Shown here: piece after piece, positions 1 to 6,474 of the stretch
Layout of the letters: each line of letters begins with the position of its first letter
Position numbering within the stretch: position 1 is the first letter of the stretch
NCBI GenBank assembly: GCA_047639575.1
Contig: JBLIOB010000210.1
Span: 1-7,551, forward strand
Direction of reading: 5' to 3'
From: JBLIOB01 sp047639575
Lineage (GTDB): Bacteria; Bacteroidota; Bacteroidia; Flavobacteriales_D; Parvicellaceae
Length of the DNA stretch: 7,551 nucleotides
The notes under the pieces: generated by a model
Told to the model about the DNA's origin: nothing
The model's database searches: none
What the model saw: only the letters and a program-made list of their open reading frames with translations
Program-made: the position numbers and the translations under genes

Positions 1-376
1 AGGCATTGCAAAGCCCAATAATGGATTGTTTTTCTAAGCTATTTTCAAATCTTGATATGGTGGGTTGTGAAGCCAAATCACCCTGTAGAATGTCTTTAAA
101 TAAAGGATCATGCTGTAAATGGGTCACATCATTTGCGTCCTCGTAGCCAAGCATCAACATAAAGACTCGTTGCTTTAACTGATCCTCTCTGCTATAGGTA
201 ATAAGATCTGGATTGCGCAAATCAGGTAAATGTTTGCCAAAGTATTTGATCAACCTATGTTCCCGCTCTAGTTTCTCAAGAAGTATTAGAGAACCATCGC
301 TGCTAATTTCTGATGCCGAAAAATCAACCGATACCGACCTATTCCCTCTGTAAAATATTGTATATTTAATGCTCAA
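1..376 (-). CDS. IS1380-family transposase, N-terminal part (runs off left edge)
   Basis: Reading the reverse strand gives 125 codons without a stop down to the window edge. They contain YSREDQLKQRVFMLMLGYED, then ANDVTHLQHDPLFKDILQGD, then LASQPTISRFENS. This block (glutamine/arginine-rich helix, GYEDxND, HDP, SQPTxSRFEN) is the N-terminal hallmark of IS1380-group DDE transposases, which cut and paste their own element. The catalytic DDE residues lie downstream of this block and outside the window, so intactness cannot be judged. No ATG occurs in this frame between the upstream stop (near 473-475) and the conserved block. The start given is a TTG at 374-376, followed by SIKYTIFYRGN, and is tentative. 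A different start, or loss of an original ATG by mutation, is possible. Family assignment is strong; the start is weak. Confidence 0.9.
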   Translation of the reverse strand, partial: MSIKYTIFYRGNRSVSVDFSASEISSDGSLILLEKLEREHRLIKYFGKHLPDLRNPDLITYSREDQLKQRVFMLMLGYEDANDVTHLQHDPLFKDILQGDLASQPTISRFENSLEKQSIIGLCNA

Positions 377-479
377 AATTGGGGGTAGTTTAAAAGTGCT
401 GTTTTTGTTTGTAACACTATAAAAATAACACTCTACACCTAATTTTGTAACTTTAAGAGTGAATTTTTCGGGTTAAGGA
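1..479 (-). mobile_element. IS1380-family insertion sequence, one end only
   Basis: The transposase fragment faces left, so its upstream terminal inverted repeat should lie to the right of 376. The most likely tip is 461-479. Read on the reverse strand it gives CTTAACCCGAAAAATTCAC, an end-like sequence about 85-105 bp upstream of the proposed start. A coding-like frame begins immediately outside it. The other end is beyond the window, so neither the matching inverted repeat nor a target duplication can be checked. The element is well supported by its transposase, but the boundary is inferred. Confidence 0.6.
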
Positions 480-570
480 AAGTGAAAAAGCTGGAATTCA
501 AAATTGTGACGAAGTATTAAAGAGAGTTCAACAACACTTAATGGATACTGAAACGGAGCGAGGTTTCTAA
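478..570 (+). pseudogene. Possible C-terminal gene remnant next to the IS end
   Basis: An open frame begins right at the putative IS boundary and reads 30 codons to TAA at 568-570. It contains ESEKAGIQNCDEVLKRV and ends DTETERGF. The composition is that of a soluble helical protein tail (Glu, Lys, Gln, Asp rich), unlike the frames in the surrounding non-coding DNA. There is no start codon at its left end. The simplest reading is the last codons of a gene interrupted by the IS1380 element. A stop-free run of 30 codons is not rare by chance, so this is tentative. No family is recognised. Confidence 0.3.
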
Positions 571-593
571 CGCGTTTAAACTAACTACTGTGT

Positions 594-720
594 CCCATCT
601 ACGTGTTATGGTTAAATGTCTTAGGTTGCGGTTGAATAACCACTCAGAAAACCTAAGCTAAGCTTTGCGAAAGTAAACTGGAATAACACAATAACATTAT
701 CGGACAGATAAACTGTCAAC
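594..720 (+). repeat. Intergenic dispersed repeat, copy A
   Basis: This ~125-bp stretch is a diverged copy of 5634-5757 in the same orientation. Positions 631-700 align without gaps to 5671-5740 with 59 of 70 identities. The flank back to about 595 aligns more weakly. Shared landmarks in order are a CCAT...ATGG palindrome, GTTGAATAACCAC, CCTAAGCTAAG, GGATAACACA-like sequence, CATTAT, and a short hairpin. The hairpin here is GACAG-ataaa-CTGTC (703-717). An inverted pair CTTAGG (near 620) and CCTAAG (near 652) brackets a GGTT-gaat-AACC core, so the unit could fold. It lies between the IS end and the 3' end of the TonB receptor gene. It may be a genome-wide dispersed element, a degenerate MITE or a structured RNA. 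Confidence 0.75.
595..611. repeat. CCAT...ATGG palindrome, intergenic motif 1
   Basis: CCATCTACGTGTTATGG has four-base outer arms CCAT/ATGG around an ACGT centre. It lies 24 bases past the stop of the remnant at 478-570 and opens repeat copy A. It resembles motifs at 3389-3406, 5636-5649 and 6456-6474. Confidence 0.4.
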
Positions 721-780
721 GATAAAAGCGCTATGTTAACTAGAAATAAGTCAGGATTATTGTCTTAAACGTTTATCTGT
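704..780. repeat. Perfect 10-bp inverted repeat (704-713 / 771-780)
   Basis: ACAGATAAAC at 704-713 is matched exactly by its reverse complement GTTTATCTGT at 771-780, separated by 57 bp. The left arm overlaps the small hairpin of repeat copy A, so the two structures would compete. The right arm starts about 50 bp past the stop codon of the TonB receptor gene (read on the - strand). A perfect 10-bp match within so short a distance is unlikely by chance. The spacer is too long for an intrinsic terminator and lacks a U-tract. The arms could be ends of a small mobile fragment or protein-binding sites. Confidence 0.5.
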
Positions 781-829
781 ATTTGACTCAGCTAATACAA
801 TGTTGCTTTAATATTTATGGTCAATCCCT

Positions 830-3241
830 TTACAACTCTAAAATAATCCCAATTGTCGGTAAAACAGTACCAGCCGTATTATTAATTAAGTAAGGTTGAT
901 ACCTTGAAGGATCTGAAGGATTCACAACAAAATCTCCGTTTGGATCTGTCTGCATATTTAGAATTGGCGCTTGTTCAGCCTGGAAATTATAAATATTCTG
1001 AATGTCAATGTATAGATTAAGACTCCATTTATCGAAATACCATCGTTTATCAACGCGAACATCTAACTGATGGAAATTTCCTAAACGCTGAGAATTTAGT
1101 CTGTTGTTGTCGAGTAATCCGGTTCCCCTCACATCCCAAGCTTGAATAATGGAAGATGCGGCAACGTCATATGGCGTGTAGGGAGATCCTCCAGAGAATA
1201 ACCATCTAAACCCAACGTCCCAATTCCGCTTGAATTTCTTCCCTCCAGTTAAAGAAACTATATGTTTTGAGTCCCAAGCTGACGCTATATAATCGCCCGT
1301 CTTGTCTTTGAATTCACTGTTTACCCATGTGTAAGCCAAGATGCCGTAGAACCCTTTAAATAGCTTTTGTTGGATAAGTAGCTCTACACCATAGCTTCTT
1401 CCTTCTGACGTGCTTTCTGATGGTTCATTTCCTATGACTCCGAAATTTGCACCTTGATTGGCCAGCGAAATAGAGTCTGTTAATAGAAATGGATAGTTTT
1501 CATAATCTTTATAGAAGCCTTCTATGGTAATCCTCCCGTTGTTTTCAGTTCGATACTCCAACCCCATTACCAAATGAGATGCTTTGATATAGGTTAAAGC
1601 ATCTTGATTTTGAAGGATTCCTAAACTATCACGATATCCCATTACCGTATAAGCCGGTAGTTGATAATAAATGCCCGCATTTGCATTAATACTAATCTTT
1701 TCCGTTATCTTATAAGAGGCAGATACTCTTGGTGAAAGCTGATCTAATGGATTCATTAGATTTTTGGAATAGTCTGAGATGTCTGTTCTCATACCTGCTG
1801 AAAGAATTAGCTTTTTTTCAAAAAACTTTCTACTTACTTGTCCAAATAAAGCGTATTTATTGAAGGTTAAGTCTGACGAGAAATCGATTGTTACTGGGCC
1901 GAAAGAAGTGAAAATCTTATTATAAGTATCGTTGCGATAGTTAACATTCTCTGCTCCAACTCCTCCGCTAATTTTCCAGCCGTTCTTTCGGGTTACATTT
2001 TCAAACCTGAATTTATTCTCAATTTCCTCAGAAGTATAGTCAAGAATGAGGTTAGTAGGATCTAAGTCGTTATTGTCTTTATACTTGGTTGCTTTATTAT
2101 TTAATTGATTTCTGCTTATAATAAAACGCTGATAGCTGTTTTCAGCAAAGTGTCTATAGTTTGCTCCAATCGTGTAGTTCCACTGAGAATTAATTGGAAT
2201 ATTTCCTAATGTATAGTTGTTGGACTCAATAGTTGAACTGTCTGTAACACCTTCATTTGCAGCTTCATTCAGCTGAAATTGATCAATTGCGCCTAAGCCG
2301 ATAATGGAGATTTCGTTTTTGTCATTGAATTTGTGAGTCACCTTAAACTGAGCATCGTTGTATGTTGGCAAAAATGGTAGTTTGAGTGCCTGAAATAGAA
2401 ATTGTAAATAAGACCTTCTTGCACTTAAGATGAACGATGTTTTCTTTCCAATTGGCCCATCTAATGTAATTCCAACATCGCTAGATCCAAGGGCAAACGT
2501 AGATTCTAGTTTCTCTTTATTTCCTTCTCGCTGAACAAACTCAAATACGGAACTTAAAGCATTGCCTCTATTTGCTGGAAATGCGCCAGAATAGAAATCT
2601 ACTTTATCCATAAAATTAACGTTAAGCAACCCTACCGGTCCTCCGGAAGATCCTTGAGTGGCAAAGTGGTTGATATTAGGAACTTCAATACCATCTAAAT
2701 AAAAACGATTCTCGTTAGGTGCCCCTCCACGAATTATTATGTCATTTCTGAATGATACACTTGGCGCAGCTCCTGGAAGGGATTGAATTACTTTAGAAAT
2801 ATCCCGATTTCCGCCCGGAAACCTCATTATTTCCGAGGCTTGCAGTGTCCGAAGTGAAACAGGGCTTTCGTCCGTTTTAGTGAATGGATTAACTTTAATA
2901 ACTACCGAATCTAATGTTCCACTAGTTACCTTAATTAGCTGGAAATCAAAGAAAGTAGCTTTGGCGCTGGACACTTCTACTTCAAATTTTGTAACCGGGG
3001 CATATCCAAATGCTGACACTTCTAGATTATAAAGCCCTGGATCAATTCCCTTTAATTCAAAATTTCCATTTTCATCAGATTCTGTGCCCATTAAGGGATC
3101 GATAATTTTTATTTCTGCAAACGGAATTGCTTCGTTGTTTGTAGCATCTTTTACTGTTCCCACTACCCTTCCAGATTGAGCATAAATGGTATTTGTCAAT
3201 TCCAAAAACAATAATATCGCAAGAGTTAAGCCTATTCTCAT
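830..3241 (-). CDS. TonB-dependent outer-membrane receptor with carboxypeptidase-regulatory-like domain
   Basis: This 803-residue outer-membrane receptor would import a substrate across the outer membrane using TonB-ExbBD energy. Residues 1-21 form a signal peptide ending IYA-Q. Residues about 25-101 form a carboxypeptidase-regulatory-like beta sandwich (GRVVGTVKDATNNEAIPFAE, then the DENGNFEL and GIDPGLYNLEV blocks), typical of Bacteroidota receptors. The plug occupies about 124-238, with DIIIRGGAPNENRFYLDGIE at 167-186 as its signature. The remainder, about 240-803, is an aromatic-rich beta barrel ending GIILEL rather than the usual terminal aromatic. Length fits standalone receptors and is short of SusC proteins (about 1,000 residues). 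No SusD gene is adjacent, so a SusCD glycan role is not supported. The substrate is unknown; siderophore, metal or peptide are all possible. The ATG at 3239-3241 directly precedes the signal peptide. A weak promoter-like TACATTTTTTG lies about 44-54 bases upstream of it on the same strand. Confidence 0.93.
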   Translation of the reverse strand: MRIGLTLAILLFLELTNTIYAQSGRVVGTVKDATNNEAIPFAEIKIIDPLMGTESDENGNFELKGIDPGLYNLEVSAFGYAPVTKFEVEVSSAKATFFDFQLIKVTSGTLDSVVIKVNPFTKTDESPVSLRTLQASEIMRFPGGNRDISKVIQSLPGAAPSVSFRNDIIIRGGAPNENRFYLDGIEVPNINHFATQGSSGGPVGLLNVNFMDKVDFYSGAFPANRGNALSSVFEFVQREGNKEKLESTFALGSSDVGITLDGPIGKKTSFILSARRSYLQFLFQALKLPFLPTYNDAQFKVTHKFNDKNEISIIGLGAIDQFQLNEAANEGVTDSSTIESNNYTLGNIPINSQWNYTIGANYRHFAENSYQRFIISRNQLNNKATKYKDNNDLDPTNLILDYTSEEIENKFRFENVTRKNGWKISGGVGAENVNYRNDTYNKIFTSFGPVTIDFSSDLTFNKYALFGQVSRKFFEKKLILSAGMRTDISDYSKNLMNPLDQLSPRVSASYKITEKISINANAGIYYQLPAYTVMGYRDSLGILQNQDALTYIKASHLVMGLEYRTENNGRITIEGFYKDYENYPFLLTDSISLANQGANFGVIGNEPSESTSEGRSYGVELLIQQKLFKGFYGILAYTWVNSEFKDKTGDYIASAWDSKHIVSLTGGKKFKRNWDVGFRWLFSGGSPYTPYDVAASSIIQAWDVRGTGLLDNNRLNSQRLGNFHQLDVRVDKRWYFDKWSLNLYIDIQNIYNFQAEQAPILNMQTDPNGDFVVNPSDPSRYQPYLINNTAGTVLPTIGIILEL

Positions 3242-3388
3242 TGACTTAAAACAGATCTTTTAAAAGAATGTTCGATCACTACAACAAAAAATGTATGAAT
3301 TAAAAACACCATTGCTACCAACGATATTGATAATAAAGTTAGAACTACTGTTAATGAAGCTTATATAAAACAATTTACTTCTTTATGT

Positions 3389-3406
3389 CCCATAACAAGC
3401 ACTATG
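3389..3406. repeat. CCCATA...TATG palindrome, intergenic motif 2
   Basis: CCCATAACAAGCACTATG carries CATA/TATG arms, followed by TTAAATAAC, which resembles the GTTGAATAAC core of the larger repeats. It sits in the 270-bp gap between the divergent TonB receptor and MORN genes. Besides this motif and the candidate control sites at 3442-3489 I see no other element in that gap, and no RNA gene. Confidence 0.35.
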
Positions 3407-3441
3407 TTAAATAACAATATTCACGCTCTTAAATCATCTGG

Positions 3442-3454
3442 GTAACTACGTTAC
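3442..3454. promoter_or_regulatory. Perfect palindrome upstream of the MORN-gene promoter (possible operator)
   Basis: GTAAC-TAC-GTTAC is a perfect 5-bp inverted repeat with a 3-bp centre. It ends five bases before the TTTG proposed as the -33 element of the following gene. Its position suits an activator or repressor site, but no cognate regulator can be named. Confidence 0.3.
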
Positions 3455-3459
3455 ACGGA

Positions 3460-3489
3460 TTTGTCTGCAAATTAAAACTCTAGGCTTTG
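3460..3489 (+). promoter_or_regulatory. Bacteroidota-type promoter candidate for the MORN gene
   Basis: TTTG at 3460-3463 is followed after 17 bases by TAGGCTTTG at 3481-3489. This resembles the Bacteroidota housekeeping promoter (-33 TTTG, -7 TAnnTTTG), with one extra base inside the -7 element. Transcription would begin near 3495, leaving a leader of roughly 16 bases before the ATG at 3512. The match is imperfect. Confidence 0.4.
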
Positions 3490-3511
3490 AGTTCGTTATC
3501 TTTACTACTTG

Positions 3512-5563
3512 ATGAGACATATCCTGTACAAATTAACTCTGTTAGTTTTTATTTCGTTCGTATTTACTTGCGCAATTACTCAAACACCCACCAAAGACTA
3601 CTATCCTTCTGGAGAGGTTAGATCTATAGGATTTTATAATTCGGATGATGCCCCTGAAGGAAAATGGATATTCTATTTTGAAAATGGAGACCTTTGGAAA
3701 GATGGGAATTTTAATAAAGGAAAGAAAGACGGGTTTTGGCAAGAATATTCCAAAGAAGGAATAATCAGTCATTTGTACCATTATGCACTAGGGAAAGCAA
3801 ATGGGCAACAGATAGAATACCATGAAAATGGTCAAATTAGTTTTTCTGGAATCAGTATTAACGACAGGCCATTTGGTACTTGGAAGATGTTCTCTGCGGC
3901 TGGAAAAAAGACGATGGAATATCGGTACTTTAATAATGTCGATTCGGCTCAGATGCTAAACTACCATGACAACGGACAATTATCTAGAAGAGGAATTATT
4001 TACAATAATACTTCAGTAGGGTTATGGGAATATTATAATGATAAAGGTGACACATTGCAACTTGCTCATTATGAGAAAGGAATACTAGAAGGAAACTGTA
4101 AGCAATTTTCAGCAAATGGAATTCTGGAAAGTAGCGGACCAATGATCGATGGAGTGAAAAACGGTCATTGGGAAATGTTTCATTCGAATGGGCAAGTGCA
4201 GCAATCAGGAGATTATCAAAATGACATACGCATTGGAGATTGGTTCCATCATGATAAAAACGGAGTGATTTGGCAAAAATTTCAAATTAAAGATGAGACG
4301 TACAATGGTCCTACCACAATTTATTTTAACGATGGAAAAATTAAAGCAGAAGGCCAGTATACAACTGGAATCGAAACTGGTAAATGGACCTTCAATTATC
4401 CAAATGGTACAATTTCCGCCCGAGGCGACCTTAGAGGTGATAATAGATTAGGAGATTGGGAGTTTTTTAATGAAGACGGAACTCCGTCAAATGATCTTGA
4501 ATTTTTAGTTGAAGCAACTGCCTTTGATTTGGCGATGAGGAATGTTATGTACGTCAATACTTATGAAAGCGTAATTTTCTTCGATACTTTGTTTCAGAAC
4601 CTGGAAGTTTATTTTGAAGACAACGTCAAAAAGGTTGATTTCAATAAATTAAATGGACTTTTAAAAAGATGCCAAGTTGCAAACGACAAAGCTATTTCTC
4701 TAGCGCAAGAAGTTCCTAGTTTCAGGAAAGATGAGGACTTTAAAAAGAAATATTCTGATTATTTGCGTTCGGAACAGCTTGCATTAACCGAGCTAAACAA
4801 ATGGCTGAAGTTACTGAAGGACGAGGGCGAAAGTAAGTCGACTATTTCCACCTATGATATGGCATATAGTAGGCTGATGGCAATGGGCGAGTTTGAATTA
4901 GCATCGAAAAAAGCACTAAAAATTTTTCATGGAAGGTTTAAATTATCAGTGAAAAACTGGATCTGTTTAGGAGATTGTATAAACGGAAAAGGAGTTAAAA
5001 AATGGTTCACTGGTAGTATTGATGAAGGAGAATGGATCAATAGGGAATTAGATGGTAAGGGATCAAAAAATTACGGCCGAGGACCTTGGGAAGGAGATAC
5101 TTATGTTGGAGAATTAAATGAAGGATATTTAAATGGGCAAGGAACATACTTTGACAAAGATGAAGATGTTACTTATGTAGGAGAGTATCTTAAAGATAGT
5201 CCAAATGGGTTTGGAACATTATCAAGGCTTGCCAAGTCTGATCATCCGGGTAAAAAATACACTGGAATGTGGAAAAACGGGAAAAGACATGGCCAAGGAA
5301 CACAGTTTTACGGTAAGAATGGGCCGAAAGAAGACCAGAAGTATAATGGTGGATGGGCGTTCAATGGATACGAGGGAGCTGGCCGGTATGACTGGCCTAA
5401 TGGTAGTTTTTTCATTGGTACTTGGAAAGAGAATTTACAATCTGGTTTGGGAACTTTAACTTTAACAAACGGTGAAACGCTTTCTGGAAAATGGATTGAA
5501 GGAGCTTGTTCAAAAATTACTGATCAGCTTACACCAGAACAATTGACTTATTTTAATTTTTAA
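3512..5563 (+). CDS. Secreted MORN-repeat protein with two repeat types
   Basis: This 683-residue exported protein has a hydrophobic signal segment (residues 4-19, LLVFISFVFTC). Cys20 could be lipidated, but VFTC is a poor lipobox; signal-peptidase I cleavage near ITQ-TPT is the alternative. Residues about 28-325 hold many short repeats of the YwqK/MORN_2 type, such as YFENGDLWKDGNFNKGKKDG and YHENGQISFSG. Residues about 330-485 form a helical, Lys/Glu-rich linker that does not look like MORN. Residues about 485-665 return to classical MORN repeats (GEWINRELDGKGSK, YVGELNEGYLNGQGTY, YTGMWKNGKRHGQGTQFYG). Such repeats fold into beta hairpins and usually mediate protein or surface contacts. Bacterial YwqK-like proteins are often called antitoxins by similarity, but no toxin is present here and that role is not supported. 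The start is the ATG at 3512; a TTG immediately before it is possible but less likely. Confidence 0.9.
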   Translation: MRHILYKLTLLVFISFVFTCAITQTPTKDYYPSGEVRSIGFYNSDDAPEGKWIFYFENGDLWKDGNFNKGKKDGFWQEYSKEGIISHLYHYALGKANGQQIEYHENGQISFSGISINDRPFGTWKMFSAAGKKTMEYRYFNNVDSAQMLNYHDNGQLSRRGIIYNNTSVGLWEYYNDKGDTLQLAHYEKGILEGNCKQFSANGILESSGPMIDGVKNGHWEMFHSNGQVQQSGDYQNDIRIGDWFHHDKNGVIWQKFQIKDETYNGPTTIYFNDGKIKAEGQYTTGIETGKWTFNYPNGTISARGDLRGDNRLGDWEFFNEDGTPSNDLEFLVEATAFDLAMRNVMYVNTYESVIFFDTLFQNLEVYFEDNVKKVDFNKLNGLLKRCQVANDKAISLAQEVPSFRKDEDFKKKYSDYLRSEQLALTELNKWLKLLKDEGESKSTISTYDMAYSRLMAMGEFELASKKALKIFHGRFKLSVKNWICLGDCINGKGVKKWFTGSIDEGEWINRELDGKGSKNYGRGPWEGDTYVGELNEGYLNGQGTYFDKDEDVTYVGEYLKDSPNGFGTLSRLAKSDHPGKKYTGMWKNGKRHGQGTQFYGKNGPKEDQKYNGGWAFNGYEGAGRYDWPNGSFFIGTWKENLQSGLGTLTLTNGETLSGKWIEGACSKITDQLTPEQLTYFNF

Positions 5564-5633
5564 AGCCGCCTACTCTACAATATGTTAGCTTGAGCAAAAC
5601 TATACTCTTTTATCAGTTTGATGGATTTCAACT

Positions 5634-5757
5634 CCCCATACGTCCTATGTTATATATGTTTTAGTTAGCTGTTGAATAACCACTTGAAAAGCCTAAGCTA
5701 AGATTTGAGAAAGCAAATTGGGATAACACAGTAGCATTATAAGACAAGAGTGTCAAA
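5634..5757 (+). repeat. Intergenic dispersed repeat, copy B
   Basis: This is the second copy of the unit at 594-720, in the same orientation, with 84% identity over the ungapped 70-bp core (5671-5740). It contains CCATACGTCCTATG, GTTGAATAACCAC, GCCTAAGCTAAG, GGATAACACA and CATTAT. The terminal hairpin is GACA-agag-TGTC (5743-5754). The arms and loop differ from copy A, yet pairing is kept. TTAGCT (near 5665) and AGCTAA (near 5696) provide a stem at a position close to the CTTAGG/CCTAAG pair of copy A. It lies between the convergent 3' ends of the MORN and SPOR-like genes. The rest of the gap (5564-5633 and 5758-5860) shows no gene and no clear terminator. Confidence 0.75.
5636..5649. repeat. 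CCATA...TATG palindrome, intergenic motif 3
   Basis: CCATACGTCCTATG has CATA/TATG arms around five bases and forms the left edge of repeat copy B. It matches the motif that opens copy A. Confidence 0.4.
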
Positions 5758-5860
5758 TTGCTTTAGAATGTAGTATTTAAGGTAAATCCCTTGTTTATGG
5801 TGTTCTACAAGATTATTCGTTCGTGTTTATTTTTATGGAACTCATGAGATGTGCATTATG

Positions 5861-6331
5861 CTAATGATCACAACCATACCATACCGAGGTTGTTTTAATA
5901 TACGCACTAGGTACAAGTTCTTGTGCTTTTTTTAATAGGTTCTTTGCATCAGCTTTATTATAGCTACTCATAATAACAACGATGTAATAGCCTTCAGAGA
6001 ACCCCTCGTACATGCTCGACCATTCAATACTCACATTGCTGTAAGTGTGCAAACCTCCACGTGGTTGGTAGCAAGGATAACCCCATCCATCATCTTCACA
6101 ATCTATCTTGCCATACGTTAGTCCATGAGTTTTATCCGCGTATTCTTCATTGTAGCTAAAATCTAGATTCAATTCCTCAGCAATAGATTGAGCTGATTTT
6201 ACCGCAGAAGCGTAGTTTTTGGTTGAAGCCACAATTAAAAAATGATTTTCGATGCTGGTGTTCCAGTGCTCTTGGCTATAGCAGCAATTAAAAAGAAAAG
6301 GCAATGCGCAAATGATCAATAATTTATTCAT
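5861..6331 (-). CDS. Small secreted protein with two SPOR-like units
   Basis: A 156-residue protein with a short N-terminal export signal (residues 3-19, LLIICALPFLFNCCYSQ). Cleavage may fall after Ser19 or Gln20; Cys16-Cys17 without a proper lipobox makes lipidation doubtful. The mature part reads as two similar beta-alpha-beta units. Residues about 29-60 contain NHFLIVASTKNYASAVKSAQ, and about 114-147 contain YYIVVIMSSYNKADAKNLLK followed by SAYIK. Both follow the SPOR pattern: a hydrophobic strand, Ser/Thr-Lys/Asn-Tyr, Ala-rich helix and second strand. Known SPOR domains bind denuded peptidoglycan glycan strands; that activity is inferred here, not shown. Between the units is a linker with Cys78, Cys87 and YQPRGG, and the chain ends VWYGCDH with Cys154, so a disulfide is plausible. 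It is divergent from the AraC-type gene across 139 bp. No Bacteroidota-type -33/-7 pair was found upstream. Confidence 0.7.
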   Translation of the reverse strand: MNKLLIICALPFLFNCCYSQEHWNTSIENHFLIVASTKNYASAVKSAQSIAEELNLDFSYNEEYADKTHGLTYGKIDCEDDGWGYPCYQPRGGLHTYSNVSIEWSSMYEGFSEGYYIVVIMSSYNKADAKNLLKKAQELVPSAYIKTTSVWYGCDH

Positions 6332-6415
6332 GATCTAAACTTACTTCTTAGTAGCAGACGTTGATGCGATAATGTATTATTCGAGTTAGAATACTTATTA
6401 TTTGGATGAAGTATA

Positions 6416-6423
6416 TAATTTTG
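6416..6423 (+). promoter_or_regulatory. -7 promoter element candidate for the AraC-family gene
   Basis: TAATTTTG matches the Bacteroidota -7 consensus TAnnTTTG exactly. It lies about 48 bases before the ATG at 6471, giving a leader of roughly 40 bases. The nearest TTTG (6401-6404) is only 11 bases upstream, too close for a normal -33 element. The promoter may be weak or activator-dependent. Confidence 0.3.
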
Positions 6424-6455
6424 ACCTTTTTTGAATAGTTCTGTTTTCCAACTTA

Positions 6456-6474
6456 CCATACGTTCGTGCTATGG
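6456..6474. repeat. CCATA...TATGG palindrome overlapping a start codon, motif 4
   Basis: CCATA (6456-6460) and TATGG (6470-6474) are perfect 5-bp arms around CGTTCGTGC. The right arm includes the ATG proposed as start of the AraC-family gene. In mRNA the stem could partly hide the start codon; in DNA it could be a binding site. It is the fourth occurrence of this motif type in the window. Confidence 0.4.

Noticed and set aside
830..3241. SusC-type glycan receptor assignment for the TonB gene
   Set aside because: The protein is about 200 residues shorter than typical SusC and no SusD-like gene lies next to it.
3542..3781. Opposite-strand 79-codon open frame inside the MORN gene
   Set aside because: It lies wholly within the strongly supported MORN coding frame, has no recognisable domain, and is a shadow of the repeat-rich composition.
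5205..5459. Second 84-codon frame on the + strand inside the MORN gene
   Set aside because: It is an alternative-frame reading of the C-terminal MORN repeats, with no family features of its own.
3512..5563. Toxin-antitoxin function for the YwqK-like repeats
   Set aside because: No toxin-like partner gene is adjacent, and the antitoxin label for this repeat family rests on naming by similarity.
594..5757. Integron attC sites or a gene-cassette array
   Set aside because: The intergenic repeats lack paired RYYYAAC/GTTRRRY core sites in the expected arrangement, the flanked genes point in alternating directions, and no integrase is visible.
5564..5860. CRISPR array or intrinsic terminator between the convergent genes
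   Set aside because: Only one copy of the repeat unit is present here and there is no GC-rich hairpin followed by a T-run.
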